Shown here piece after piece: positions 25,901-38,700 of a DNA stretch of 64,000 nt. The translations under genes and the position numbers were made by a program. The notes under the pieces are model-generated. The model was not told the origin of the DNA. It ran no database searches and worked only from the letters and a program-made list of their open reading frames with translations. Origin of the DNA: Diadema setosum (taxonomy: Eukaryota; Echinodermata; Echinoidea; Diadematoida; Diadematidae); the NCBI RefSeq assembly GCF_964275005.1, contig NC_092702.1, positions 35,434,316 to 35,498,315 of the forward strand. The letters are read 5' to 3'. Every line of letters starts with the position of its first letter. The stretch's first letter is position 1.

Positions 25901-27447
25901 AGTGTGAAATTCTCAGCATTCTTGCATTAAAGTAATACACTGACATGTTTAACTTTGTAACGAGATAATGATACCTAAAACACCTTTAGCATGGTGGAAT
26001 AAACTTATTGTTATCATGAATGTTTGCATGCGCAGATGTTTGAGAATCAGTCGTACATAATTAATCATCTCTGTACAATTGTACTGGCAAGTTTGCTGTG
26101 AGACAAATAAATATACATGTATTACCTTGCTGCTCATCAGAAATATCAGTGTCAGTGATGTCTTCAGAATTGTGTCATAGCCTGACATGACTCAGAATGA
26201 ACATAGCATGTTTGCACTACATATTCAAAGGCATGTAAACTGTTTTCATACTTCTGCAAATGCATTCTTCAGAAATTTTAAACCCTGATAAGTTACAAAT
26301 ATCACATCCTGGGTGATGAAAATGATATTTGATGCTAATGACATGAGTTGTAATGTTACTCTGTGTTTGTGATCTGAAGTGGAAGATAATAAATTCTTTA
26401 TGCAAAAAGACAAATTGCTTTCTTTTATTTTAATGTGTATGGTGGAGAATGAAAAAAAGAATCAAGCTCAGGAGTGTCTGATGCTACGTTAGCATGAGTG
26501 GAATTTGTGCAAAATTTGTGTGAAATTGGTTAAAGGCATTATACCATTTGCAGATGAAACAAAAAGCCAGCTTTCGCGCTTCAAAATTGTTCTGCGTGAG
26601 TTAGAGACACAAACAGTATGTAAAAAAAAAAAAAAAATCGAATCAGTATAATCAATGTTAAATGTTGTCTTAAATATCTTAAATATACAAAATGTGAATA
26701 TAAGTTATGATAAAAACTGTTACAACCATCAAAGATTATGGTTTCTTAAGAAAACTAGTGATATCTTCGTATATTTTGGGCTTTAATGCAAAATTTTTAG
26801 ATGGTAGGATGTTTTATGGGCATCAAATATATCTGGAACATTTTTTAAATCACTGCTCCCAATGGTAAACAGTACCTCTAAGGCAGGAATAAGGTTTAGT
26901 CTAATTCTCTCAAACCATAAGAAGAGGTCATTGTACATGTATTTCAATAATTTTACTAAAAGGGATTTCTTGTTTGTTTTAATATCTTTTTCCCACTCTC
27001 CATATATACTTACACTCTGTACACACACATTTTTTTCAATGTTTGCCTTATACATTTATTCAAGTGTATCTTGATATTGATGCCATTAATGTCAAACCTT
27101 GTGTTTGTTTGAGTGTTTGTCATCCATTTGAACATTATTTCATAGCTCAGTCCACAAGTTTGTTTGTTTGTTTTTTTAAGCCACCTCAGTGTTTAAAACA
27201 AGTTGGATGGCCACCAGGGCAGGGGAGGGATTAGGCTGCAGCCACAACCACACACACACACGTACATATTTGGCTACAAGAAAGATATTAATTTCGGCTA
27301 TACAACGAAGGAACAAGATATGTTTTACATCTAATAAAATACCCCTGATTTTCAACAAACTGCATTTGCATGTCTGAAATGAGGAAATTTAGGGCAATTA
27401 CATTGTTCCATATGTACATGTACATTGAATCAGAAATGCCAGTTAAT

Positions 27448-27628
27448 GATTACAGCGACTCCCATTGTAACAAAATCCTTGGGACGGGCAGTTCATTTTT
27501 GTTATATTGAGATTTTAGAGTATATAAAGATATGTAGCCAATAATTTGGCGACCTGGATTTTCACTTTATTGTAACAAGATTTTCATTATAACCATGCTT
27601 GTTATATTTAACAGGAGTTCACTGTATA
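27448..27628. mobile_element. Pogo/Tigger-like MITE remnant
   Basis: GCGACTCCCATTGTAACAAA on the left pairs with TTGTTATATTTAACAGGAGTTCAC on the right in imperfect inverted orientation; the second copy of the family at 20566. Confidence 0.6.
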
Positions 27629-28521
27629 AGGCAAAGCATCACTTGATCAGGGATATGATAGATTGACCTCCCTGGTGCATCCCCCTTTATTTTTTATTTT
27701 TTGAAAATAAAAGAAAAAAGAAAAAAAGAAACCTGAAAGGGGCATGTGCACCCTCCTTTAATTTTTTTTTTTTTTTTAATGACAGAAAACTTTGCTAAAG
27801 CCCCCCCCCCCCTTTCTTTTTTTTTTTTTTTTTTTTTTTGCTTATCAGCTGGTTAAACCCGAAAGTGGCACCAGAAATTTTTTGGCACCCCCCCCCCTTT
27901 TTACAGAATTCCTGAATCCACCACCGTATCTTGCTTTGACTTTGACTATTATGAGGTTTTTGTCCCTACAATACCTTCCTCTGAACCCCATCCACCCACA
28001 TTGCACACACACTTTTCTTTTTCCAATAATATTTATTCAGTTTCATTCAAATAATACCAAGAACAGCAATTCAATTTGGTAGTACTGTACACCATAACAA
28101 AAATAAGTTCCTTTCATGTGCAGCATTTCTGCACTTGGAAATAAAAATGATAAAAAGTAATGATTGAAAAACACATTTCCTTTTTTCCATTGGAACAAAT
28201 AAAATGAAAAAAAGTACAGCAGAATTATGAAAAAAGTGTATGTTGTTCTTTTTTTGAAACTAAAAATCATCCCCAACCAACATGCAACGCTTTTATTTCC
28301 ATTTTTTAGAATCTGTATTTGATTTCTATAATTTTGCATTACAAAACATTCATCTTGAATGTATGCAATAAACAACAATAAATTATCAGACCAAAACATA
28401 ATCAATTGGATCACTGTAAGATCATAACATATATCTTAAATTCACATACACAAACTTACAAATAGGTCCTATGTACTCCTACACAGACAGAAATATCCTT
28501 CTTTCATTCGGACCATTTTAT

Positions 28522-28690
28522 TTTGCTTTGCTTTTGGATATCTCAGCCATTTCAAAACTGATTTTCATCAAATGAACTGTTAAATCGTCTAGTAGAATTG
28601 TAAGCGATATCCAATTATAATATCTCACAGAAAGTTAAAATCTGAATCCACATCTCAACCAAAATTATACCATCTCTTTAAAAGTTTTTA
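28522..28690. repeat. Dispersed repeat (ATATCTCAGCCATTTCAAAA), copy 1
   Basis: Shares GGATATCTCAGCCATTTCAA, TTTTCATCAAATGAACT and CTCAACCAAAATTATACCATC with 41607-41776 and 60071-60233. No termini could be defined. Confidence 0.75.
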
Positions 28691-28856
28691 ATTAATTAAC
28701 ATAATTCCCACTACATTAGATACAAACCTAATTTCCCTCTCAGGATTCCCAATTTCTTTTCCTCTTGACTATTTTCTACTATTCTTTTTTAAATTATGTT
28801 AAAAGCTGGTAGAATACCTATACTTCTTGACTTTAAAAAAAAAAATCATATTTCAC

Positions 28857-29145
28857 TAACTAGCAGAGTTATGGAACAAATTACCCACGTATCTCAATCA
28901 AACCAACACAGTAGATGATTTTAAGCGTTTGTTGAAAGCATATCTCTTTAACATGTCCGTGGACTAGGCTTAACACTACAATGTTTGTCACAACTCTGTC
29001 AATTTTTCATCTTGTTTTGCATCCTCTCTCTCTCTCTCTCTCATGTATATTTTTCTAATTCCTACAAGTTCTTTTCCTCCAATGTGCATAGAGACATTAA
29101 TCTATTTTTGTGATATGCGCTATACAAATACGGTTTATTATCATT
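28857..29145 (+). pseudogene. 3' tail of a LINE (L2/CR1-like) retrotransposon
   Basis: A short frame reads LAELWNKLPTYLNQTNTVDD then FKRLLKAYLFNM and stops at TAG, the typical C-terminus of CR1/L2-type reverse-transcriptase ORFs ('xLWNxLP...FKxxLKxxLF'). About 170 bp on, GCGCTATACAAATACGGTTT resembles the conserved L2 3' end. The element is 5'-truncated. Confidence 0.75.
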
Positions 29146-29914
29146 AACATGATCAAAGAGTTGATACACTTCATTCTCACTGCTCTAATGGACAATCCTT
29201 GAAAAAAAAAATTGCCCAGTGCATGTCTTGAATTTCCATAAGATTGTAATGTGATATCACAACTTTCCATGTATCTTTAACTGTACAACATTGCAAAGAT
29301 ACATGTTCCATAAGTTTCTATTTCTAATTTGATAAAAAATGAGCGCAAACTATTTGCTACAAAACAACATTTCAAAAGATGCTCTTTAATAGGCCTATAG
29401 ATAACTCCATGTAAAAACTCTAATTGAAATTCTCCTGCATTTACTAAGCAGAGGTGTAGATCTTGGTTTAACAAACATTTCCTTGGTTCTTTTTTCTTCA
29501 GTATACTCAAAATATTTTGACCATTTTTACCTTGCTATCATACAATTTTTTTTTTTAATTGTTAATAAATATCATATTTTTTTTTATTTACATATTGTAT
29601 ATTTTGTCCTAAACCTTCAATTCTAAATCAAACTTAACCATATCTATGTGCTGAAATTTAATGATCATTGTCTCATTCTTAAAATGATTTGGTAAATATT
29701 CATTTATATATCATAAATATTAACAATTGTTAACAAATCTGTACTATTCATACTCACTACATCTTAGATTAGAAAATTAACGATTGAACTGGCTTAACAT
29801 ACGCCTAACCTTTGTTCAATAGGTGATCAATTCAATAAATTCCCTTTTAATATAGATTTTTATTGGAAAACATCTTACTTTTAACACACAAACAACACAC
29901 ATACGCACAGACAA

Positions 29915-30411
29915 TTGGCCTCCACCGAAACACCTTCGCCGATTAGATCGAATACCAGTAGCACGTTCACCCTCTTCAGTGTTTTTGTATGCGTCACGCT
30001 TCAGCAAACATCAACAATGCAGTGCATGCAACGAGTACCCGGACTCCTCGTAAACTCTCCCCTGCTCCTGCCTCGCCTGCGAGATCTTTTCAACGTCTGT
30101 GCACACAAACGAAACAAACGCCTCGGGTTTACACAAGAGAACGCTTGGGTGGAGTTGGAATCTCACAACCCGTGAATTTCTGCGGAGGCAGATGCCCTAC
30201 CCCTTTCACGTAAACTCTGAGTCACTTCGTTTTGGTATAACATAAGAGTCGCGAATAGCCATCTTACCGTAAGTCGTTTGGCTCATGCCCGACATACAGT
30301 ATCCAACGACTGATATCTACGTTAGACAGCGGCGAAGCTGTCATAGGATATACCACTTACACTTGTCCCCAGCGACAGGTGGTAGATAAATCACTCGGAT
30401 ACCAGTAAAAG
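29915..30411 (+). promoter_or_regulatory. Probable tetraspanin promoter and 5' UTR
   Basis: Against AT-rich flanks this stretch is clearly richer in C, G and CpG (for example ACGTTAGACAGCGGCGAAGC near 30322) and runs directly into the start codon at 30412. No TATA box or start site can be fixed by eye. Confidence 0.5.
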
Positions 30412-30501
30412 ATGGCGTCACCGAACCCAGCGCGGGTTCCAAATTTGGCGATAAGCCCGTGCGTCAAATATACTCTCTACGTCTTGAGCTTTTTATTTTG
30501 G
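30412..30501 (+). CDS. TSPAN33-like: Tetraspanin exon 1 (start codon, half of TM1)
   Basis: ATG at 30412 begins MASPNPARVPNLAISPCVKY and continues TLYVLSFLFW to a gtgagt donor. The '(V)KY' before TM1 is the usual tetraspanin entry into the first helix, which supports this start. Confidence 0.88.
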
Positions 30502-32737
30502 GTGAGTATAATGTACAATTGTAGATAGATTTTGTGAATGTGGTATAATCTTCTTGACTTGAAACACAGACTGAGAATCTGTACTTGCACTTAAACTGAT
30601 GATGAATTTAGCTATGTTAATGCATTATATACAGTGTGTGGGTCATAATCAGATGATTAAGTGGCGAGATACACGTTAATAGGCATCAGCTACCAGCTGG
30701 CTTCATCAACGGATTTTCAGAGAATACAACCCACATACAGTATATCTATTGGGAAAATAAACCATCTCCAATTAGGGAGGTGAAAGAGAGAACCTCCCTG
30801 CTCCAATATTGTAAATTAAACGTAAATTACATTGTACATTATCTCTGCAATGTACTTACTGTACATCTTGTACAATAATGTACATTTGTATTGTCTGAAG
30901 ATTTACTCTTTAGTGGGGGAGGTACGATGTACAATTTGTATACTGTGCATTATACATGAAATTGTACAGTTTGATAATGGGCCTCATCAAGCTAAGCTAT
31001 TGTGCACGTGTATGCTATGGAATACATGTATGTCAAATAATAGCCCAAAATTCAGGGTATTTCTGGTCAAAAGTCTTGTATATCTTGAGATCTTCTCTTT
31101 AATGCCAATGACCGATGAGTAAATTTTTTGAATGATTTGAAAAATGTCCTGTATGAAGAAAAAAAAAATGCTTTAGAAAGTTGAGGCCTATTTGGCATCC
31201 TTGGCCTTATATTGGCAAAGGAGAGACTTCAGTAATTAGTACTGTCTGTCATTTAGATTAAAAAATGATTTGTACAGTACACTCGAGCCTTCAGCTCTGT
31301 ACATTGTACATATACTTTTCAGATTGGTGCCCCCCCCCCCCCCCCATAGCAGTACATTGGATTGGATTGGATCAGGGAGGTGGATTTATTCAATACTCCA
31401 TTAAAAAAAAAAAACAACATACAAACAAACGGAGAAAATACACAACATATATAAGTACAAATACATTACATTCAAATTCATGTCGTCAAGTGTGTATAAA
31501 GTAACTGACATGACTGCAACGGATACAAAATATAAACATCATCACAAAAAATTATGAAACATTAGCAACTTGACAGGAAGGCGAAGCCTTATATGAAGCC
31601 AAGTCCTGTAACATGTACAACGTACCAAATAAATACATTAATTACAAAGTTATAAACAGCAGCACAAGAAGAAAAAAAACATAGACACATAAACACATTA
31701 AACAAAAAAGTATATATATAACCTTATAATGAATATTTTCTACAATACATTTATTCTAAAGATTGTCTGTCACTCAAATACTGCTTAAGATGGGTCTTAG
31801 AAATGGTAAAAGTCTGACTTGATTTTATTTTCTCTGGTAACTCATTGCATATTTTTGGTCCATTATAGGATCTTGACTTTTGATAAGAGCTTAATCTTAC
31901 AAATGGCAAGTGATAATATTAAAAAAGTTTGTTGTTACACATGTATGCACCTGGCTATTGAGCTTAAAGTAATTTGTTAATACTACAGGAAGCATATTAT
32001 GAGAACATGAAAACATGAATATTGCACTTTGATATATGTACATATTATAAATATTAAGAATTTTCAATCGATCAAATATTGGCATTGAATGAGCACGGTA
32101 ATCGCTATGAGAAACAATTCTGATTGCTTTCTTTTGTAATTTTAAAAGCCTCGACATAGTTTGTTCACTTCAGTTTGCCCAGATTTGTATCAAATAAGGC
32201 AAAATTAGAGAATTATACGATAATAACAAAACTTCTTTGGATATGAATGAAATCTATACAATAAACCAATATTTTTTGAAAGTTTCCTTGCAGACAACAT
32301 CAGTGTGCTGGTTCCAAGACAACTTTTCATCAATTATTACACCCAAAAACTTAACATATGGAACAGGTTTAATAAAAACATTTTTAATAAGTGCAGTGTA
32401 CAATGCCCATACATTGTATTTCTCAGCTTCTAGAGGTAAAAAAAAAAAAGGGAGCAGAAGATGAAAATTCATTGACAAGTTGAAGAGTAATAAATGAAGT
32501 ACATATTGTAGTACATTTCTTTGGAAGTACACAGTTGTATGGCATCTGTAGACCAACGTATGAATGCACTTTTCTCACTGCTGAGTTCCCCACTGCATCA
32601 TACATGTACATGTTCAATACAGATGTGTGTATGTGATGTACCGGTACATTGTACATACAAAAAAAAAAAAAAAAAAATGTAAGATGGGTGTGCATACAGT
32701 AGTTTTTTTTGTGTATACTTTTTTGTTGTTGCTGGAT

Positions 32738-32796
<59 letters not shown>

Positions 32797-35700
32797 TGTA
32801 TATATGTACAGAGGTTTAGTCGGGGTATGCCTATACACTGTACAACTTGTATGTGTGTCATAGGTTTTATACAAATGGAGTATTGCCTGTAGTTTATTCC
32901 ACACCTACTCCCTCGTTTTGATTTACAAGAAAAAAAATGGAAATGGAAGGTGTTGTAACTTAGTCCCAAAATACAATTGTACACATACTGTACAGTGCAA
33001 TACTCCTGAACAATTTCTCACCAGAAGGAGAGTAATGTAACACTGTACTTCAAAAATATCTAGACAAAATGTATAATGTACAAAGTGGATATACAGCATA
33101 CTTGCACATATGTATAGACTGTGTGCCACTTTAGAAATCCGTAGAACCAAAATGAAGGACCTCTTCCCATTGATGAATGACATGTACAAGTACAGATGTA
33201 CAATGTACTTCACTCTGTTGACACAAAAGTGAGGAGATTGACTCATGAAAACAAATTTCATGGAAGGAAGCCAGTACACCCCTGTCTGGCATTGGGCAGG
33301 AACAATGAGGTATACCTCCCACTATGTTCTGTGGATAGTGAGAGCATTGTTTGCGAAAATAATGCTATTACCTTTCGAAGATTTGACTGAGAAACGCCTA
33401 TTGACATACTATTGGACAATCATGTTCCCTCCTACCAGCCACTATGTAGTGCTATTGCCACAATTCTTCTGCACATTATGACTGGCTTGGTACAAATTGG
33501 CTTATGCACAAATCAAACCTTGCAAACATACGCTTTGGGGTGGTAGCACCCAATTGTAATAGGCTACCAAACTTTATCTTGTGGAGCACTGATTCACTAA
33601 GTTTTTGTGTTGCTGGAACTTCAAAGTACATACAGTATATATGTGACCCGCTACAAGAAAATGATCCTAAAGTCGGGCGAGGTCGATTATTTGAAAATTG
33701 CATGACACAATTCCCTAATCTTTCTGCTTTAAATTGATATATAACACATCTTATAAAAATAATCGGCTGCGGAGATATCGATGTTTAAAAGAGAGCATGT
33801 CAAGACGTCTGGGAAATCACAGTTTCGAGAAAAGCGTCCTAAAAGTTCTCCTTGCGACGCAATCACGATCACGGGACACGCAGTCAGTATTCACCTCCGG
33901 ACAATAGAAGGTAAGCCCTAGCAACCCCCGAAATGCTCATTCAAACACAGCGTCGGCGGTCTCCTCACCGACCAATCAGTGACCAGGATGCCAGGAGAAG
34001 CGGCTGGGCCGGCTGGGCATACCGCACCCCGCCAGCAAGCACCAGTCGACTGGGCAGTGTGCGAGCTTCACGCTTCGGTTGGCGGCAAGCGGCAAACTGA
34101 CCAATGAGATCACGCTGGTCGTTGTTAGGGGCGGAGCCTTTGTGTGGCGCTCAATCCAAATGTTCGAACTAGTTTCTGCTTCGTTGAAACGCCAAAAACC
34201 AAGGCCCAGAAAAACGCTATTTTTTGGTCTTTCCTTTCATCATTTTGCTTCAAAATTTCGATAGATGATAGAAGACATGTCAGACTCTAATGATATGTCA
34301 AATTCAGAAAATCGTAAGTTTTGCCCAATTTTGATGCTGTGACTTCAAACTCGATTTTCACGGCTTCGACCGTGCGCGACTTTAGGACCATTTTGTTGTA
34401 GCGGGTCACATATGCTATTTTTTGGATTAGTTATTCAGAATGTTCAGACTTTCTACAGTACATCACGTTCTAAGAACAGCTATTGCTGACAGTCTGAAAA
34501 CTCAAAAGACTTATCTGACAATTAAAGCAATGATAAATTCATGCAAACTATAATCACATACAGTGTAGATAAAAGTTATGAACATTTCTACATGAAGTTA
34601 CTGTAACTCGGCAGTAATAGTGAACTGAAGTTAAATGCCTGTCATTTGCTGCTCTATAGGAAAAACATCTGTGGATGTAAATTTATTAATTGGGGATATG
34701 ACCATATGATTGTACATTTGTATTTGAATTTATACAGAAAACTAGAAGGGCACATCACTGAAGTCATAGGAAAATCAGATAATCTGTTCAACATTGATAA
34801 ATTCTTAAAGTTTTGTTTAAATTCTTATGCCGTTATCACTAGGTACTGTAGGAAGGTTACAACCATAACTGATACCACAGAAGTTTAATGTAAAGAAATG
34901 TATAGAGAATTTGACACAATTTCTTTTTCAAGCAAATGTACAAATTTCTTTGACTTGGTAAAAGCATTCTAAAATGCCATTTTTTTTTTATGGCCATTCA
35001 TACTGCTACTACAATGTATATCCTTATCATACATTTTCAGAGAATTGAGGTCTTTTGTCCAAAAACCATTACTGATCAAGAGATCATATTTAGTGCTTTG
35101 GCCCTTCATGTGAGAAGCCACTGTTCCTGGCCAAATTGGGTTCTGTAAGTAGGGTTACAATGTTCATATTGTATCTACAATGTATGAAGAAGAGTACATT
35201 TAGAAGACCACAGCTTTCCTGTACAGTGTTATATTTGTAGATACAGTAATTTGTTTTACTTTAGCTGGTACTTATACAGAATTACCACAAAATTGTGTCA
35301 AATCATTTTTGTGTTTTCATTTCCCATTGAGCAAGAATATAATTGTGTGTTAATTTATTGTTTTTTAATTGGAATTTGCAGTTTTAAAGGACAAGTTCAC
35401 CTTCATAAACATAAGGATTGAGAGAATGCAGCAATATTAGTAGAACACATCAGTGAAAGTTCGAGGAAAATTGGACAATCGATGCAAAAGTTATGAATTT
35501 TTTTAATTTTTGTGTTGGAACCGCTGGATGAGGAGACTACTAAGGCTCGTGATGTCATATGAGTACAACAGTATAAAGAAAATGTAAAGAAAATTCAACA
35601 TATTTTCACTTTTTTTTTGCATAATAAAAGAGCACTTGACTTGCCTCTTTCTAAGGGCAATGGGAATAATATTACCCATAACATATGTCAGTAACGAGTC

Positions 35701-38700
35701 GAGGGAATGTGTACTTTTTTAAAAAGATGAAATTTTGTGAAATTCTCTTTATATTTTCCTTATATTGTTGTACGCATGTGACATCATACACTGCAGTAGT
35801 CTTCTCATCCAGTGGTGACTGCACAAAAACTTCAAAAATTCATAACTTTTGAACGGATTGTCCGATTTTCCTCAAACTTTCAATGATGTGTTCTACTAAT
35901 ATTGCTACATTCTCTCAGTCCTTATGTTAATGAAGGTGAACTTGTCCTTTAAAGATTGAGTGAACCCAACAGAGTATATTTTATATGTTGTGTACCATTA
36001 AGACATGAATTTCTTCCCTGTGGTCTTTCTGTTGACTTTCATGACATTAAATTCTCACATCTTTCTAGAAATGAAATAGAAATAGAATATGAACAAAGTA
36101 TGAGTTATACATGTAGATCAGTTGAAAGGACAAAATCATTTTTGACTCTACAGTGTAAACAAGCTGTAATTTGTGTCTTTGATGTTAAAACCTTCAATAT
36201 TAAATCAGTCTGGACTGTTGATATTTATCCCATTCCTGAGAAATCATTAGAAAGATGGACTTTTATTTATACCACTCTGTGGTGTGTGTGTTTTTTTTCA
36301 TTTGTTTGTTATTGAAATGCTGAGAGTTCTGGTTGGTAGCCCAAGAATACCAACTTGAGTAAAGAGTCTCAACACAAATCCAGCTATTTGCTTACAATGT
36401 ACTTTTCAAAAGGCATTCATACACACAGCTCTATTTCATGATCTCAAAGCAATTCATCAAGCTCTTATTGCTCTATTGCCATTTTTTTTTTCTCTGAAGC
36501 CATTTTTCCTTTTGCAACCATTCATGATAAATCAGGCAGCACCTCATTGTATTGTTGGCATTTTTTGGATGATACAACTTGGACAATCCTCACAGAATGA
36601 GCTATGTAAATATGGTGACAGTGACCTCACTGGATCCATTCATGAGTTTTGTTACTGTTTTTTCCCCCTATCTACCACCTCATTTCAGCTAATCTGCTGG
36701 GCGGTATGTGGTATTGGTATCTGGGCACTGGTGGAGAGAGGAGACAATGTGCGAGTGACGTCATATCTAGACTTTTTCACAGACCCTGCTATTGTGATGG
36801 TGGTCGTAGGCGGCTTGGGTGTCATCCTCAACTTTGCAGGATTTGTTGGCGCTCTTAGGGAAAACTGCTGCCTGCTCACATTTGTAAGTCTACCCCCACA
36901 TATCTCAATTTATGAGCTTTCTGCTATTCTTTTGTAGGCTTCCCCTTTTGAAAAGTGATATTCATTTATATGTTTCTATCCTTAGAAACTTTTTTCTTTC
37001 ATAGAGCTGTAATGGCTATAAGTGACTACTTAAAAAGGTGTTATGCAGTGGTGACTTTAATGACAGAAACAATTTTGACTGTTCAAACTGGCTGGATTTA
37101 TTGTGAGGCAAAAACTGTGTGACGTTTAGTGAATTTTGGTATTTTATCATTTTGACTATCACAGTTGGATTAAAACAACAAAATGTGACATTCTACAATT
37201 TATGTATTTTGCCTCTTATTTTGATTAATGCTAGATTGTTAGAACTAAAAATGTACTCGACTTGACTGTTTCAACATAAATTTATTCAAATTATACAATT
37301 AACCATGCACAAATGGAGCTGAAGTATCATATTGATTTCATTCTCATAAAAGAATTCATTACCAAATAAATTGTTTCAAGGGCCACTTTATCTTAAAAGG
37401 TAACCAGTATTGCAGAAAATTCTAATAATCCTGTTACAAAAAGATTATGAATGACAGAAATAACCTGCACTTATCATTATTATCATAAGTCCATGTTGGT
37501 TATATAAGCACGAAAAATACCATTCAGCAGTTTTAAAATTTCCCTTGTCCAAACAATTTGGAATTTGTTGGCATAGAAATTTCCTGTTCAAACCACTATT
37601 TAGGTGATTTCTGTTGAAGATTAATCATAATTACAACTCTTCCCAAGAACATACAGACCAGCAATCCAAACCTGCAATCATTTGCATTGTTATTGTGGAT
37701 TGAATTAGAATATCATATGTCTAAACCATCATTTCCTCATGTTTTCCAGTTTTACTTGTCCATGATCCTCATATTCATCCTGGAAGTCACCGCTGGCATC
37801 TTGGCATTTGCTTTCAGCAGTCAAGTAAGTCTCAGTTCTCTTTAATTCCTGCTAAATTCCGGTGAATAATCTATCAAACCAGTCATTGGAGTAAATGCAG
37901 TTATGTGAGCTACTAATTCATAAATTTTATGGTAAAAGGAGTGGCATTATTGTATCTTTACATATAATTTTTACTCTCATATTTGTTGTAGCATTGCATA
38001 ATGGAAGCTGGCAAAGGAATTACCTGGTAAACCAAATTTCACAAGCAATGATGACACTTACTGTGGAAAAGTTGCTTCAGAAACTTCTAAACATATAATG
38101 TGTTTATGATAAATGCCCTGCTTATACACTGTATATAACCTTTGCCCGTGTGAGTTGTAATAAAGTTGGGTTATGTTTTGTTTTGCTGTTTTATTAAATG
38201 AAACGTATGTTATGATTGCTTGTGGCATGATTAATTATTATTATCATCAACAACACTATTATGTTGACCTTTTTTGCTTTTTATCATCATCAATGTTAGT
38301 TGATAAAGATTTGTCTCAAAATCTCTCAGTTTGGCACCAAGAACACTAAATCATGCAAAGACCTTTTTGATGTTGCTTATATTACAATACGTTGTATGTT
38401 TTTCATGTGCTTTTTTCATATATCCAATTTCTGTATCTTTCGTTCAGTTTTATACTGCAGTAGATGGTGTGGTTGAAGATGCTATCGTGAATTACAGAAC
38501 AGATGGTGATGTAACAAACTTCATTGACTACGCACAAAGAACGGTAAGCAGATAAATTTGGTATGTAAACCAACTAGGCCAGATTACAAATGTATTCAAA
38601 TTTATACACATTATTACATCATTTAATGAACGAGTTATGATCCGCAATGTATTGGCCTATCATTGACATGTACCTGTGCAGACTGTGTGCATTTCAGTGC

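Larger units (their letters stand above)
21244..30411. other. NMNAT 3' region and intergenic DNA
   Basis: After the NMNAT stop no further coding exon is visible before the tetraspanin start. The proximal part is probably 3' UTR; a well-placed polyA signal could not be fixed (AATAAA motifs appear only near 26100 and 26390). It contains MITEs, homopolymer runs at 27692-27840, a repeat at 28520-28690 and a LINE tail. Confidence 0.6.
30502..36688 (+). other. Tetraspanin intron 1 (6.2 kb)
   Basis: No additional coding exon. Contains C-run and A-run tracts near 31328 and 31404, LINE debris (31755-32560), a (TA)n tract (32746-32796), a TGTGACCCGC MITE (33642-34410) and a TTAAAGGACAAG MITE (35383-35953). 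Confidence 0.8.

Noticed and set aside
29915..30213. 86- and 74-codon frames upstream of the tetraspanin
   Set aside because: CpG-richer promoter DNA gives longer chance frames; neither resembles a protein and the real start codon is at 30412.
32598..32984. Tyr/Ile-rich frames on both strands
   Set aside because: Products of the (TA)n microsatellite.
35956..36315. 119-codon plus-strand frame before tetraspanin exon 2
   Set aside because: Starts inside the right end of a MITE, has no ATG start (TTG), no splice sites that fit, and no recognisable motif.
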